Shown: in pieces, positions 50,939 through 59,302 of the stretch | Numbering within the stretch: position 1 is the stretch's first letter | Layout: every line of letters begins with the position of its first letter | Assembly: GCA_963728835.1 (NCBI GenBank) | Contig: CAVSKZ010000003.1 | Span: forward strand, 270,425 to 334,424 | From: VRUE01 sp963728835 | GTDB taxonomy: Bacteria > Actinomycetota > Thermoleophilia > Solirubrobacterales > 70-9 | Length of the DNA stretch: 64,000 nucleotides | Direction of reading: 5' to 3' | Position numbers and translations under genes: made by a program | Notes under the pieces: generated by a model | The model's input: the letters and a program-made list of their open reading frames with translations, nothing else | The model's database searches: none | What the model was told of the DNA's origin: nothing

Positions 50939-51237
50939 CCTTCGATCAGGCCGACGACGATCGCGCGCACGAGGAAGAGGACGATCACGCCGACGATCGG
51001 GCTCAGGTCGAGTGCGAAGCCGCCGCCGCCGATCGGCGGCAGGAAGCGCCGGAAGAAGCTCAGGTAGGGATCGGTGGTCTCTTTGACGAAGTCGAGAGTC
51101 GCCCGCAGCGGCCGGTTGTAGGGCATTCGCGGGATCCAGGAGATCAGCACGTTGAGGAAGATCAGGATGATGTAGACGAGGAACAGCGCGCTGACGTATG
51201 CGGCTATGTCGCTGCGGGCAAGCGCGAGGAGGGTCAT
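50935..51237 (-). CDS. YggT/YlmG-family membrane protein
   Basis: 100 residues with two hydrophobic segments joined by the family motif LISWIPRMPYNRPLRAT, then TDPYLSFFRRFLPPIGG and a final helix. YlmG is encoded beside sepF in Gram-positive bacteria and is implicated in envelope organisation at division. Here it lies between proC and lspA with 4-base overlaps on both sides, so translation is coupled. Confidence 0.9.
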   Translation of the reverse strand: MTLLALARSDIAAYVSALFLVYIILIFLNVLISWIPRMPYNRPLRATLDFVKETTDPYLSFFRRFLPPIGGGGFALDLSPIVGVIVLFLVRAIVVGLIEG

Positions 51238-51974
51238 CCGCGCATCCTCTCCAGCGAGGCCCTCACGGCGGCTTCGAAGGCCTCACGGGCGCCTTCTCGG
51301 TCGAGCGCCTCCAGGCCCGCCTCGGTGCTGCCTCCAGGAGAGGCCACGGCCCTCCGCACGTCCGCCGGGTGGCGTACCCGCAGCAGCTCCGCCGTCCCCG
51401 CGGTGGTCTCCACCACCAGATCCCTGGCAAGCTCCTCGTCCAGCCCGCCGGCGGCGCCGGCGTCGGCGATCGCCTCGACCGCAAGCGCGAGGTAGGCGGG
51501 AGCGCACCCCATCACCGCCGTGGCCGCGTCGAACTGGGTGTCCGGCAGGTCGACCACGTGGCCCAGGGCACCGAGCATCTCGCGGAGGGCCGGGTCGGGA
51601 TCGCCCGCCAGGCAGAGCACGCCCTTGCGCACCTCCACGCCGACGTTCGGCATCAGCCTGACGACCCTGGCTCGCGGGAAAGCCGCCGACACCTTCTCCA
51701 GGGAGGTCGCTCCGAGCAGGGAGACGACCGCCTTCGCGTCGCCCAGATCGGCTGCGGCGGCCCCGAGCGCCGCCGGCTTCACGGCCAGCACGACGACGTC
51801 CGCGCGCTCGGCGAGCTCGCGGTTCGTGGCGAGGGCCTCTCCGCCGACCTCGGCGGCAAGCTCGGCGGCCCGGCCGGAGCCGCCGTCGGTGAAGACCATC
51901 GCCTCCACCGCGCCGCGCAAGCCGCGCGCCATGGCGGCGGCCATGCTGCCCGAGCCGACGAATCCGACGATCAT
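51234..51974 (-). CDS. proC: Pyrroline-5-carboxylate reductase
   Basis: Last step of proline synthesis, NAD(P)H-dependent. 246 residues. Rossmann GFVGSGSMAAAMARGL, DVVVLAVKPAAL, RLMPNVGVEVRKG and, near the end, ASPGGSTEAGLEALDR are the family blocks. It sits between sepF and yggT, an arrangement also found in other actinobacteria, and overlaps yggT by 4 bases. Confidence 0.94.
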   Translation of the reverse strand: MIVGFVGSGSMAAAMARGLRGAVEAMVFTDGGSGRAAELAAEVGGEALATNRELAERADVVVLAVKPAALGAAAADLGDAKAVVSLLGATSLEKVSAAFPRARVVRLMPNVGVEVRKGVLCLAGDPDPALREMLGALGHVVDLPDTQFDAATAVMGCAPAYLALAVEAIADAGAAGGLDEELARDLVVETTAGTAELLRVRHPADVRRAVASPGGSTEAGLEALDREGAREAFEAAVRASLERMRG

Positions 51975-51995
51975 CGCCCGGGAGACTAGTCGCAG

Positions 51996-52541
51996 CTAGG
52001 ACTGGTTGAAGAAGCCTTTGTCGAGGAGGCGCGCCTTCTCCTCGGCCGAGACCTCGACGTTGCGCGGCGTCAGCAGGAAGATCTTCTCGGCGATCCGCTG
52101 CATGCCGCCGTCGAGCGAGTAGGTGAGACCCGAGCAGAAGTCGATCATCCGCTTGGAGAGCTCGTGGTCGGTGGTCTGCAGGTTGAGGATCACCGGCACC
52201 GAGCGCTTGAACTGGTCGGCGACCTGCTGGGCGTCGTTGAAGTTGCGCGGGATGACCAGGTGGACCTGGACGTCGGAGTCGCCGTTGGACACCGGCCGCA
52301 GCGTGCGCGTGCGCGAGGCCGCGATCGGCTCGTCGTCGGGGAAGATGTCGTCGATCTCGTCGCGCCGGGAACGCCTGGAGGTGGGCAGGCGGCGCACCTG
52401 GCTCGAGTCGCGACGGCCTTCGTGGGCCTCTTCGGTTCCCGTCTCCGGCTCGAAGTCGTCTTCGTATTCAGGGCCGTAGTCGTGGTCCTCGGCAAGGCCG
52501 AAGTAGACCAGCGCTCTATGCCATGTATCGCGTAGGGCCAT
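51996..52541 (-). CDS. sepF: Cell division protein SepF
   Basis: Membrane-associated partner of FtsZ. 181 residues from ATG 52541. The N-terminal MALRDTWHRALVYFGL resembles the amphipathic anchor helix, then an acidic linker, then the SepF core with VHLVIPRNFNDAQQVADQ, VPVILNLQTTDHEL and RMIDFCSGLTYSLDGGMQRI. A longer reading runs through the 77-bp repeat upstream and is rejected. Confidence 0.95.
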   Translation of the reverse strand: MALRDTWHRALVYFGLAEDHDYGPEYEDDFEPETGTEEAHEGRRDSSQVRRLPTSRRSRRDEIDDIFPDDEPIAASRTRTLRPVSNGDSDVQVHLVIPRNFNDAQQVADQFKRSVPVILNLQTTDHELSKRMIDFCSGLTYSLDGGMQRIAEKIFLLTPRNVEVSAEEKARLLDKGFFNQS

Positions 52542-52612
52542 GGTTATCGCGTGTTTCGGCCCCCATGGGCCGATTCCTTTACAGATTATGGCTGACGCTG
52601 TGGCCCGCGGGT

Positions 52613-52689
52613 CCTGTCGCTGCAGGGGACCCACCGCCCCTTCCGGTCGCTAAAGCGTCCTCAGGGGCGGTCCCCCCTACAGCGCCACC
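52613..52689 (-). repeat. 77-bp structured dispersed repeat, copy 2
   Basis: It matches the reverse complement of 39480-39556. The ends CGCTGCAGGGG and CCCCTACAGCG pair as a long stem with one mismatch, and the core GGTCGCTAAAGCGTCC is identical in both copies. It is flanked by CCCGCGGG on each side. It lies 15 bases after the ylmE stop and 72 bases before the sepF start. Confidence 0.85.
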
Positions 52690-52703
52690 CGCGGGAGATG
52701 CGT

Positions 52704-53336
52704 CTAGATGTAGAGCGCTGCGCCCAGGCGGATGATGGTGGCGCCCTCCTGAACGGCCACTTCCCAGTCCTGGGAGGTGCCCATCGAAAGGCGCTGGAGG
52801 TTGTGCTGGGCTGCCAGGTCTCGGAGGCGGGCGAAGTATGGCCTGGAGTTCTCCGGGTCTGTGCTGAAGGGGGGCATGGTCATCAGGCCGGCCACCTTCA
52901 CCGGGCAGCGCCCTATGAAGGCGGGCAGGTCGTTCGGTGCGACCCCGCCCTTGCCCTCCTCGCCGGCTACGTTGACCTCGATCAGGACCTCCGTGTCCGG
53001 GTTGCCGTGGCGGGCGAGCTGCTCCAGGGCGGAGTCGGTCGCCACGGAGTGGATCAGGCGGCAGAGCGGCAGTACCTGCTTCACCTTGCGGCTCTGCAGG
53101 TTGCCGATGAAGTCCCACTCGAAGGCCTCGCCCCAGCGCTCGTGCTTGGCGGCCAGGTCCTGCTGGCGGTTCTCGCCAACCAGCTTTGCTCCCGCCTCGG
53201 CCAGGGCTCCCATCTCCTCCACCGGCACGTACTTGGTCGCGGCGAGGATCTCCACCTCGGGGCCGGCGATCTCTCGCGCCCCCTCCAGGTTGGCGGCGAT
53301 CCTGGCGGGGTCGAGGCCGTGGATCAGGCCGGGCAC
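52704..53336 (-). CDS. ylmE: PLP homeostasis protein, YggS/YlmE family
   Basis: Non-catalytic PLP-binding protein controlling the free PLP pool. 210 residues. The PLP lysine is in ILAATKYVPVEEM, with LVGENRQQDLAAKHE, WDFIGNLQSRKVKQVL and MTMPPFSTDPENSRPYF following. RLSMGTSQDWEVAVQEG (canonical MGMS-x-D) and TIIRLGAALY end the fold. The start is GTG 53336, one base after the pgeF stop. Confidence 0.94.
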   Translation of the reverse strand: MPGLIHGLDPARIAANLEGAREIAGPEVEILAATKYVPVEEMGALAEAGAKLVGENRQQDLAAKHERWGEAFEWDFIGNLQSRKVKQVLPLCRLIHSVATDSALEQLARHGNPDTEVLIEVNVAGEEGKGGVAPNDLPAFIGRCPVKVAGLMTMPPFSTDPENSRPYFARLRDLAAQHNLQRLSMGTSQDWEVAVQEGATIIRLGAALYI

Positions 53337-53337
53337 G

Positions 53338-53928
53338 TCAGGCCCGCTCCGGGTCGAGCCAGACCAGCCCAGCCTGGCGCCCGGGGTCGCCGTCTCGCCT
53401 GTGCGAGAAGAAGAGCTCGGGTTCGCAACAGGTGCAGAGGTCCGCGGACTCGACCACTGCGACCCCCGCCTCTCGCAGCTGCCGCCGCGCCTCGCTCCAG
53501 AGGTCGACCTCGTAGCAGCAGGGACCGATGCCCGGTCCGATCGCCGCTGCGACCGCGCCGACGGCGGCGGCGCCGTGGAGGGCCAGGTCCTGCTCCAGGC
53601 CGCGCCTGCCGCAATGCAGGATCGCGGCGGCCCGCGGTCCCGCGACGGCGACCGGAAGGCAGTCGGCGCCGAAGACGAGGCCGACGGTCCCCGCGGCGGC
53701 GATCACGTGCCCGTCCGCCTCGGCCGGAACCTCGCCCCGATCGTGGAAGGCCAGGTCCGCCTCGTGGACCTGGCGGGAGCTGACGACCGCGGCGGGATCG
53801 ACCCCCAGGGCCGCCAGAGGCGCGAAGCTGTCCTTCGCCGAGCCGAACGTGCGGGTGGTGAAGGCGGCGGTCGCTCCCGGCAGCCCGGCCTCGAGCCACC
53901 GCATCCCGCTGGATTCACGCCACTCCAT
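53338..53928 (-). CDS. pgeF: Peptidoglycan editing factor PgeF (YlmD/laccase-domain), shortened
   Basis: Multicopper-oxidase-unrelated Cu/Zn protein that removes mis-incorporated Ser from muropeptides or acts as a purine nucleoside phosphorylase-like enzyme. Metal/catalytic residues are His55 (RQVHEADL), Cys90 (FGADCLPV) and His105 (LHCGRRG). At 196 residues it is shorter than the usual 230-250. The segment between FTTRTFGSAKDSF and the RQVH motif is about 20 residues shorter than in relatives. It overlaps cca by 14 bases. Confidence 0.87.
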   Translation of the reverse strand: MEWRESSGMRWLEAGLPGATAAFTTRTFGSAKDSFAPLAALGVDPAAVVSSRQVHEADLAFHDRGEVPAEADGHVIAAAGTVGLVFGADCLPVAVAGPRAAAILHCGRRGLEQDLALHGAAAVGAVAAAIGPGIGPCCYEVDLWSEARRQLREAGVAVVESADLCTCCEPELFFSHRRDGDPGRQAGLVWLDPERA

Positions 53929-55039
53929 CGGCGCTCCCGGCCGCCTCCAGGGCGACGGCCATCTCCTGCTCCCGTCCCGAGATCTCGCCGTCGAGCTTGC
54001 GCCGCAGAGCCTCCCGCAGGCCTCGGCCGAGCGCCGGCCCCTCGGGAACGCCGGCCCGCATCAGGTCTGAGCCGTCGATCTCGAGGCTCACCCCGCGCCA
54101 CTCGGCCAGGTACCGGTCCAGCCACTCGGCACCGAGCGCCCTGGCGAGGACCATCTCGACGGGGTCCCGCCTCTCGGCGGCCTCGACGCCCTCCGAGGGC
54201 CGCTCGGGACGCGCCCGCGCCAGCTCCTCCTCCTCACCCGGGGGGCCGATGGCCGCCGCAAGCAGCGTGCGCGCCCGGGGGGCCGCTTCGCTCCAGGGGG
54301 CCGTCTCGAGGAGCGCCGAAGCGCGACGCGAGAGAGCCGCTCCTTCCGGACGCAGCTCGACCAGCCCCCACTCGGCCAGCAGGGCGAAGGCGCGCGGGGC
54401 CTCCTCCTCGGCGGCCAGGCGAAGCAACTCGGCCTCGCGACGGTCGGCCGAGAGCGATCCCAGGTCCGCTGCGCGCAGGAGCTCCTCGGTCCCCGGCTCG
54501 AGCTCGAAGCCGAAGCGCGCCGCGTACCTCGCCGCCCGGATCGCGCGGGTCGGGTCGTCCAGGAAGGAATCTGGGTGGAGGACGCGCAGCACGCCCGCCT
54601 CGAGGTCCTCGCGACCGCCGTGCGGGTCGATCAGGCGCGGCTCGCCCTGCAACGGGACCGCCATCGCGTTGATCGTGAAGTCGCGCCGGGCCAGATCGGC
54701 CTCGACGTGCTCGGCCGGCTCGACGACCGGCAGCGCCCCCGGCTGCGGGTAGCTCTCCGCGCGGGCGCTGGCGATGTCGACCTCGTGCCCGTCCAGCTTC
54801 ACCTTCGCCGTGGAGAAGCGCTCGTGCGAGACGACCTCGGCGCCGAGCGATCCCGCGAGGGCGGCGGCGTCCCCCTCGACGACGAGGTCGATGTCGGCGC
54901 GGCCGCGGCCGAGCAGGAGGTCGCGCACCGCCCCGCCGACCAGGTAGACGGGCTCAGTCGCGACCTCGCCGACGACGGTGAGCTCTGGGTGGACGCGCTC
55001 GAGCGCCTCGGCGAGGCCCTCGCTGGGCTCGGCCTGCAT
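53915..55039 (-). CDS. cca: CCA-adding tRNA nucleotidyltransferase/poly(A) polymerase family
   Basis: Adds or repairs the 3' CCA of tRNA. 374 residues. The nucleotidyltransferase head has VYLVGGAVRDLLLGRGRADI with the catalytic Asp pair in DIDLVVEGD, RRDFTINAMAVPL, and FLDDPTRAIRAARYAARFGF for the neck. No C-terminal HD domain is obvious. The first base of its ATG overlaps the last base of the hisF stop. Assignment between CCA-adding and poly(A)-adding is by default. Confidence 0.9.
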   Translation of the reverse strand: MQAEPSEGLAEALERVHPELTVVGEVATEPVYLVGGAVRDLLLGRGRADIDLVVEGDAAALAGSLGAEVVSHERFSTAKVKLDGHEVDIASARAESYPQPGALPVVEPAEHVEADLARRDFTINAMAVPLQGEPRLIDPHGGREDLEAGVLRVLHPDSFLDDPTRAIRAARYAARFGFELEPGTEELLRAADLGSLSADRREAELLRLAAEEEAPRAFALLAEWGLVELRPEGAALSRRASALLETAPWSEAAPRARTLLAAAIGPPGEEEELARARPERPSEGVEAAERRDPVEMVLARALGAEWLDRYLAEWRGVSLEIDGSDLMRAGVPEGPALGRGLREALRRKLDGEISGREQEMAVALEAAGSADGVA

Positions 55040-55797
55040 CAGAGCCGGACCGGGATGCCGTCCGCGGCGAGGCGCTCCTTCGCGTCGCGCACGCGGAAGG
55101 TGCCGTAGTGGAAGATCGAGGCACAGAGGACGGCGTCGGCCCCGCCCTCCGCGATCGCCTCGCTCAGGTGCTCGAGCGTGCCGGCTCCGCCGGAGGCGAT
55201 CACCGGAACCGGGACGGCCTCGGCGACGGCACGGGTCAGCTCGACGTCGTAGCCGTCGTTGGTGCCGTCGCGGTCCATGCTGGTCAGCAGCACCTCGCCG
55301 GCGCCGCGCTGCACCGCCTCGCGCGCCCAGCCGACCGCGTCGCGCCCCTCGACTCTCTTGCGCCCTCCGTTGACGTAGACGCCCCAGTCATCGCCTTCCC
55401 GCTTGGCGTCGATCGCGATCACGACGCACTGGGCGCCGAAGTGGTCGGCCAGCTCGCCCAGCAGATCGGGACGCGCCAGCGCCGAGGAATTGACCGAGAC
55501 CTTGTCGGCGCCGGCGTCGAGCACCGCCTGGGCGTCCTGCACGGAGCGGATCCCGCCGCCGATAGTGAAGGGGATGAAGACGTTGTCGGCGGTACGCCGC
55601 GCCAGCTCGACGATCGTCTCGCGCTTCTCGTGCGAGGCGGTGATGTCGAGGAAGACCAGCTCGTCGGCGCCCTCGGCGTCGTAGCGCTCGGCCAGCTCGA
55701 CCGGGTCGCCGGCGTCGCGCAGGCCGACGAAGTTGGTGCCCTTGACCACGCGGCCGGCGTCGACGTCTAGGCAGGGGATTACACGCTTGAGGACCAT
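55039..55797 (-). CDS. hisF: Imidazole glycerol phosphate synthase, cyclase subunit HisF
   Basis: With HisH it converts PRFAR and glutamine to imidazole glycerol phosphate and AICAR. 252 residues, TIM barrel. RVIPCLDVDAGRVVKGTNF (catalytic Asp), FIPFTIGGGIRSV, VVIAIDAKREGD and LLTSMDRDGTNDGYD (second Asp) and ASGGAGTLEHL are complete. It is last in the his run, separated from hisA by a large imperfect palindrome. Confidence 0.97.
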   Translation of the reverse strand: MVLKRVIPCLDVDAGRVVKGTNFVGLRDAGDPVELAERYDAEGADELVFLDITASHEKRETIVELARRTADNVFIPFTIGGGIRSVQDAQAVLDAGADKVSVNSSALARPDLLGELADHFGAQCVVIAIDAKREGDDWGVYVNGGRKRVEGRDAVGWAREAVQRGAGEVLLTSMDRDGTNDGYDVELTRAVAEAVPVPVIASGGAGTLEHLSEAIAEGGADAVLCASIFHYGTFRVRDAKERLAADGIPVRL

Positions 55798-55813
55798 GGA
55801 GAGAGCCTAGAGG

Positions 55814-55920
55814 CCATCCCGGCAGGGGTTCCACTTAACTTTTTCGTGGAGCGACAAATGCTGGACGCGCGGACGAGCGCAGGCGAAAAAGTGCAAGACG
55901 TTCCACCCCTACTGGGATGG
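55814..55920. repeat. Large imperfect inverted repeat between hisA and hisF
   Basis: Left arm 55814-55846 and right arm 55884-55920 are inverted copies: CCATCCC-x-G-x-AGGGG at the outer end and ACTTTTTCG at the inner end, with a 4-base length difference in the middle. The loop is about 37 bases. It occupies almost the whole hisF leader and could form a strong RNA hairpin. Confidence 0.7.
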
Positions 55921-55923
55921 GCT

Positions 55924-56652
55924 CTATCCAGCCTGAAGAGCTGCGATTGCCTGCGCGACGGTGAACTTGCGCTCGTAGAGGGCGCGGCCGACTATGGCGC
56001 CCTCTACGTTGGGGGCGGCGTCGCGGGCCAGGGCTTCTAGGTGGGCGAGGGTGCCGACTCCGCCTGAGGCGATTATTTTTGCTTGGGTGGCCGCCGCAAT
56101 GCGGTCGAGCTCGCCTAGGGCTGGGCCCTCCATGGTGCCGTCGACCTCGATTGCGGTGCAGAGGAAGCGGGATACGCCGCGCTCGCCGAGGTCGGCGACG
56201 GCTTCGGCGACGTCTACGTCGCTGGTCTCGGTCCAGCCCGCCAGGGAGACCTTGCCGTCGCGGGCGTCGACGGAGACGACGACCCGGTCGCCGTGGGCCT
56301 CCAGAGCGGCGGCGAGGAGCTCGGGGTCGCGCAGCGCCGCGGTGCCGATCACGACTCGCTCCGCGCCGGCGCCGAGGACCGCGGCGACCGACTCGGCATC
56401 TCGCAGGCCGCCGCCGGCCTGAATCGGGCACTCGACCGCCGCCGCGATTCGCCCGATCGCCTCCAGGTTCTGGGGCTCCCCCGCCTTCGCCCCGTCGAGG
56501 TCGACCACGTGCAGGATCTCGGCCCCTTCGCCGGCCCATCGCTTCGCGGCGTCGACCGGGTCGGCGTCGTAGGCGGTCTCGCGCTCGTAGTCGCCCTGGG
56601 TCAGGCGCACGGCCTGGCCGCCGCGGATGTCGATCGCGGGATAGAGGATCAC
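55924..56652 (-). CDS. hisA: ProFAR isomerase HisA
   Basis: Isomerises ProFAR to PRFAR in histidine synthesis. 242 residues from GTG 56652. VILYPAIDIRGGQAVRL (catalytic Asp), AGEGAEILHVVDLDGA, AGGGLRDAESV, RVVVSVDARDGKVSLAGW and IIASGGVGTL are diagnostic. Actinobacteria often use the bifunctional PriA form; the sequence alone does not decide. The upstream reading to 56748 lacks conserved residues and is rejected. Confidence 0.95.
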   Translation of the reverse strand: MILYPAIDIRGGQAVRLTQGDYERETAYDADPVDAAKRWAGEGAEILHVVDLDGAKAGEPQNLEAIGRIAAAVECPIQAGGGLRDAESVAAVLGAGAERVVIGTAALRDPELLAAALEAHGDRVVVSVDARDGKVSLAGWTETSDVDVAEAVADLGERGVSRFLCTAIEVDGTMEGPALGELDRIAAATQAKIIASGGVGTLAHLEALARDAAPNVEGAIVGRALYERKFTVAQAIAALQAG

Positions 56653-56805
56653 GCCGGCCGTCTGGCTCCCGGTGGGGTGCGGTCGAGGGCGTTCCAGCCC
56701 AAGCCTGGCCAGGACGCAGGGCGCAGTCCTTGCTGGAGGCAAGGGCAAGCCCGAGGACGCCGCCAGGCGCCGGTCTGGGACGTCATCGGACGTGCTCCAT
56801 CGGGG

Positions 56806-57441
56806 TCAGCCGGCCGAAAGGACGGAGGCGCAGATGCCGGCGAAGTTGGCGAGCAGGCGCAAGCCGGCCGCGCTCGACTTCTCCGGGTGGAACTGGACTC
56901 CGAAGACGTTGTCGCGCTCGGCGGCGCAGGCGAAGCGGGCCCCGTACTCCGCCGTGCCGAGGAGATCGCCGGACTCGGGGTGCGGCGCGAAGGAGTGGAC
57001 CAGGTAGAAGGGCGTCTCGGTGTCGATCCCCTCGGTGAGCCGCGACTCGCGCTCCCAGCGGACCGGGGACCAGCCGATGTGCGGGACCTTGAGCCCGGGC
57101 GCGTCCAGATCAGACACCCCGCCCGGCAGCAGGCCGAGGCCCTCCGCCCCGCCCAGCTCCGTGGTCGAGTCGAAGAGCAGCTGCAGGCCCAGGCAGATCC
57201 CGAGGATCGGGACGCCGGCCTCGCGGCGCTCGGCGATCATCTCGTCGAGCCCCCGCTCGCGCACCACGGCCATCGCCTTGGGGAAGGCGCCGACGCCGGG
57301 CAGGATCAGCCCGTCCGCGGCGCGAATCGTCGCCGCGTCGCTGGCGATGGTCGCGGCCGCGCCGACGTGCTCGAGCGCCTTCTCGACCGAGCGCAGGTTG
57401 CCCATCCCGTAGTCGAGGATGCAGATGCGAGCACTACTCAT
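56806..57441 (-). CDS. hisH: Imidazole glycerol phosphate synthase, glutaminase subunit HisH
   Basis: Feeds ammonia to HisF. 211 residues. Nucleophile Cys in ILGICLGLQLLFD, and His-Glu in FGVQFHPEKSS, with ICILDYGMGNLRSVEKAL at the start. It overlaps hisB by 8 bases. The 153 bases between its stop and hisA (56653-56805) hold no gene I can support. Confidence 0.96.
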   Translation of the reverse strand: MSSARICILDYGMGNLRSVEKALEHVGAAATIASDAATIRAADGLILPGVGAFPKAMAVVRERGLDEMIAERREAGVPILGICLGLQLLFDSTTELGGAEGLGLLPGGVSDLDAPGLKVPHIGWSPVRWERESRLTEGIDTETPFYLVHSFAPHPESGDLLGTAEYGARFACAAERDNVFGVQFHPEKSSAAGLRLLANFAGICASVLSAG

Positions 57442-58024
57442 TGAGCGTTCCCTTGGTCGATGGCACGCCGCTCTCCTCGGGGTCGACGGAGACCGCCACC
57501 CGCAGAGCGCGGGCGAAGGCCTTGAAGCAGGCCTCGATCATGTGGTGGGCGTTGGTCCCGTAGCGGACCGAGATGTGCAGGGTCAGCTTGGCGCTGTTGG
57601 AGACGGCGCGGAAGAACTCCTCGGCGAGCTCGGTGTCGAAGCCGGCGATCGAGGTCGTCGGCAGGTCGGCGTCGAAGACGCAGTGCGGCCGGCCGGAGAC
57701 GTCGATCGCGCACTCGGCCAGCGACTCGTCCATCGGCACAACGGCCGAGCCGTAGCGCCTGATCCCGGCCCGGTCGCCGAGCGCCTCGTCGAGCGCCTGG
57801 CCGAGCACGATGCCGACGTCCTCCACCGTGTGGTGGGCACCGGTCTCCAGGTCGCCGTTCGCCTCGACCTGCAGTCCCAGCTTGCCGTGGCGGGCGAGCA
57901 GGTCGAGCATGTGGTCGAGGAAGCCGACCCCGGTCGCCGAGCTCGACTCGCCCCCGTCGAGGTCGAGGGAGAGCCGGATCTGCGTCTCGGCCGTGCTTCG
58001 CTCTTTCGTCGCGGTTCTGCTCAT
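57434..58024 (-). CDS. hisB: Imidazoleglycerol-phosphate dehydratase
   Basis: Dehydrates imidazole glycerol phosphate; Mn-dependent 24-mer. 196 residues, monofunctional form. His-rich metal motifs GVGFLDHMLDLLARHG, ETGAHHTVEDVGI, and HISVRYGTNAHHMIEACFK (in part) are complete. It overlaps hisD at one end and hisH at the other. Confidence 0.97.
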   Translation of the reverse strand: MSRTATKERSTAETQIRLSLDLDGGESSSATGVGFLDHMLDLLARHGKLGLQVEANGDLETGAHHTVEDVGIVLGQALDEALGDRAGIRRYGSAVVPMDESLAECAIDVSGRPHCVFDADLPTTSIAGFDTELAEEFFRAVSNSAKLTLHISVRYGTNAHHMIEACFKAFARALRVAVSVDPEESGVPSTKGTLNE

Positions 58025-59302
58025 TTCTCGGCCCTAATCATCGCCGACTCGCCGTGAACGGGGAATCCCTCGGCCCGGGCGAGCACATCGACGTGTGGGG
58101 CAAGCTTCGCCGCGGCCTCGGCGGAGACCTCCACCGTGGAGATCTTGCGCATAAAGGTTCCGGGTCCGAGGGGACCGGCGAAGCGGCCGCTCCTCGTTGT
58201 CGGCAGAACGTGGTTTGAGCCGGCGACGTAGTCGCCAAATGCAGTAGCGCCGTTGCGCCCAAGAAAGATGCAGCCAGCTGTGGTCACCTTCTCTGCCAGC
58301 ACCGCAGCATCCTCCTCCATCAACTCGAGGTGCTCGGGAGCAAAGACGTTGGCGAGGTCTATCGCGTCGCTCAGATCTGGGACCTGAACGAGCGCGAGTC
58401 GAGCATCGGCAACGCTGTCTCGGTTCCCTGAAATCGCGGCCACTTCAATGGCGATCGCGTCGAGGACCGCTTTCTCCACGGCGGCAACGAGGAGGGGACT
58501 TTCTACTCCGTGCTCGGCTTGTGCACAGAGGTCCATCGCGGCCCAGCGCGGATCGGTGTCATGACCCGCGACCAGCATCAACTCCGATGGTCCCGCGAAG
58601 GACTCGATTCCCACCTGACCATAGGCGCGGCGCTTTGCCTCCTGCACCCATCGATTCCCAGGCCCGACCACCACATCGACCCGCGGAATGGTGTCCGTCC
58701 CCCAAGCGAGGGCAAAGACTGCCTGCGCGCCGCCGACTGCGTAGATCTCATCGACCCCGCATAGGGAGGCGGCAGCAAGAACCACCTTGGACGGACGACC
58801 GTCCGGGCCAGGCGGCGAGACCAGGGCAATGCGCTCGACTCCAGCCACTTGCGCGGGAATGGCGCACATGAGGACACTCGACGGATAGGCCGCCTGGCCA
58901 CCCGGGGCGTAGATGCCCGCTGATCCCACAGACACCTCGCGCACCGTCACGACCTGGCCCTGGGACGAGCTCGAGGCTCTGTGGGTCGTCTCGAACCTGA
59001 TGCTCGGCGACCTTTCGGATGTTCGCCACCGAAATTTCCATCGCTTCCCGCAGGGTCGGGTCGAGGGTCTTCTGGGCCGCTCTCGCCTCTCCAGGGTCGA
59101 CTTTGAGCTGGTCTCGGGTCAACGTCACGCCATCGAAACGCTCGGTTAGCCGCAGCAGGGCCTCGTCACCTTCCTTGATGACTTCGTCGCCGATCTTCCT
59201 GACGCCGGAGGCAACGTTTCGCTCTGTTCCCTGAACGAACCAGGCTCGGGCAGCCTTGGCCGTCTCGAATGCCCCCTTCCATTTGAGTTCTTCCATCTTC
59301 AT
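58021..59302 (-). CDS. hisD: Histidinol dehydrogenase (one frameshift)
   Basis: Zn-dependent four-electron oxidation of histidinol to histidine. The N-terminal part from ATG 59302 reads to residue about 110 (DPQSLELV), where one extra C near 58968 shifts the frame. The remainder continues VVTVREVSVGSAGIYAPGG with GPGNRWVQEAKR, ESFAGPSELML and FAPEHLELM, about 427 residues. The DNA here is somewhat lower in GC than its neighbours. The enzyme is required for histidine prototrophy, so the break may be a sequence error. Confidence 0.9.

Noticed and set aside
52579..53118. Minus-strand frame sharing a GGAVGGTAPEDALAT translation with a frame near 39.5 kb
   Set aside because: The shared peptide comes from the 77-bp DNA repeat, which lies in intergenic DNA at both places. 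The frame is otherwise antisense or out of frame with ylmE.
56653..56805. Possible small gene between hisH and hisA
   Set aside because: Only Arg/Pro-rich readings without a plausible start or pattern are present; it is best treated as untranslated spacer.
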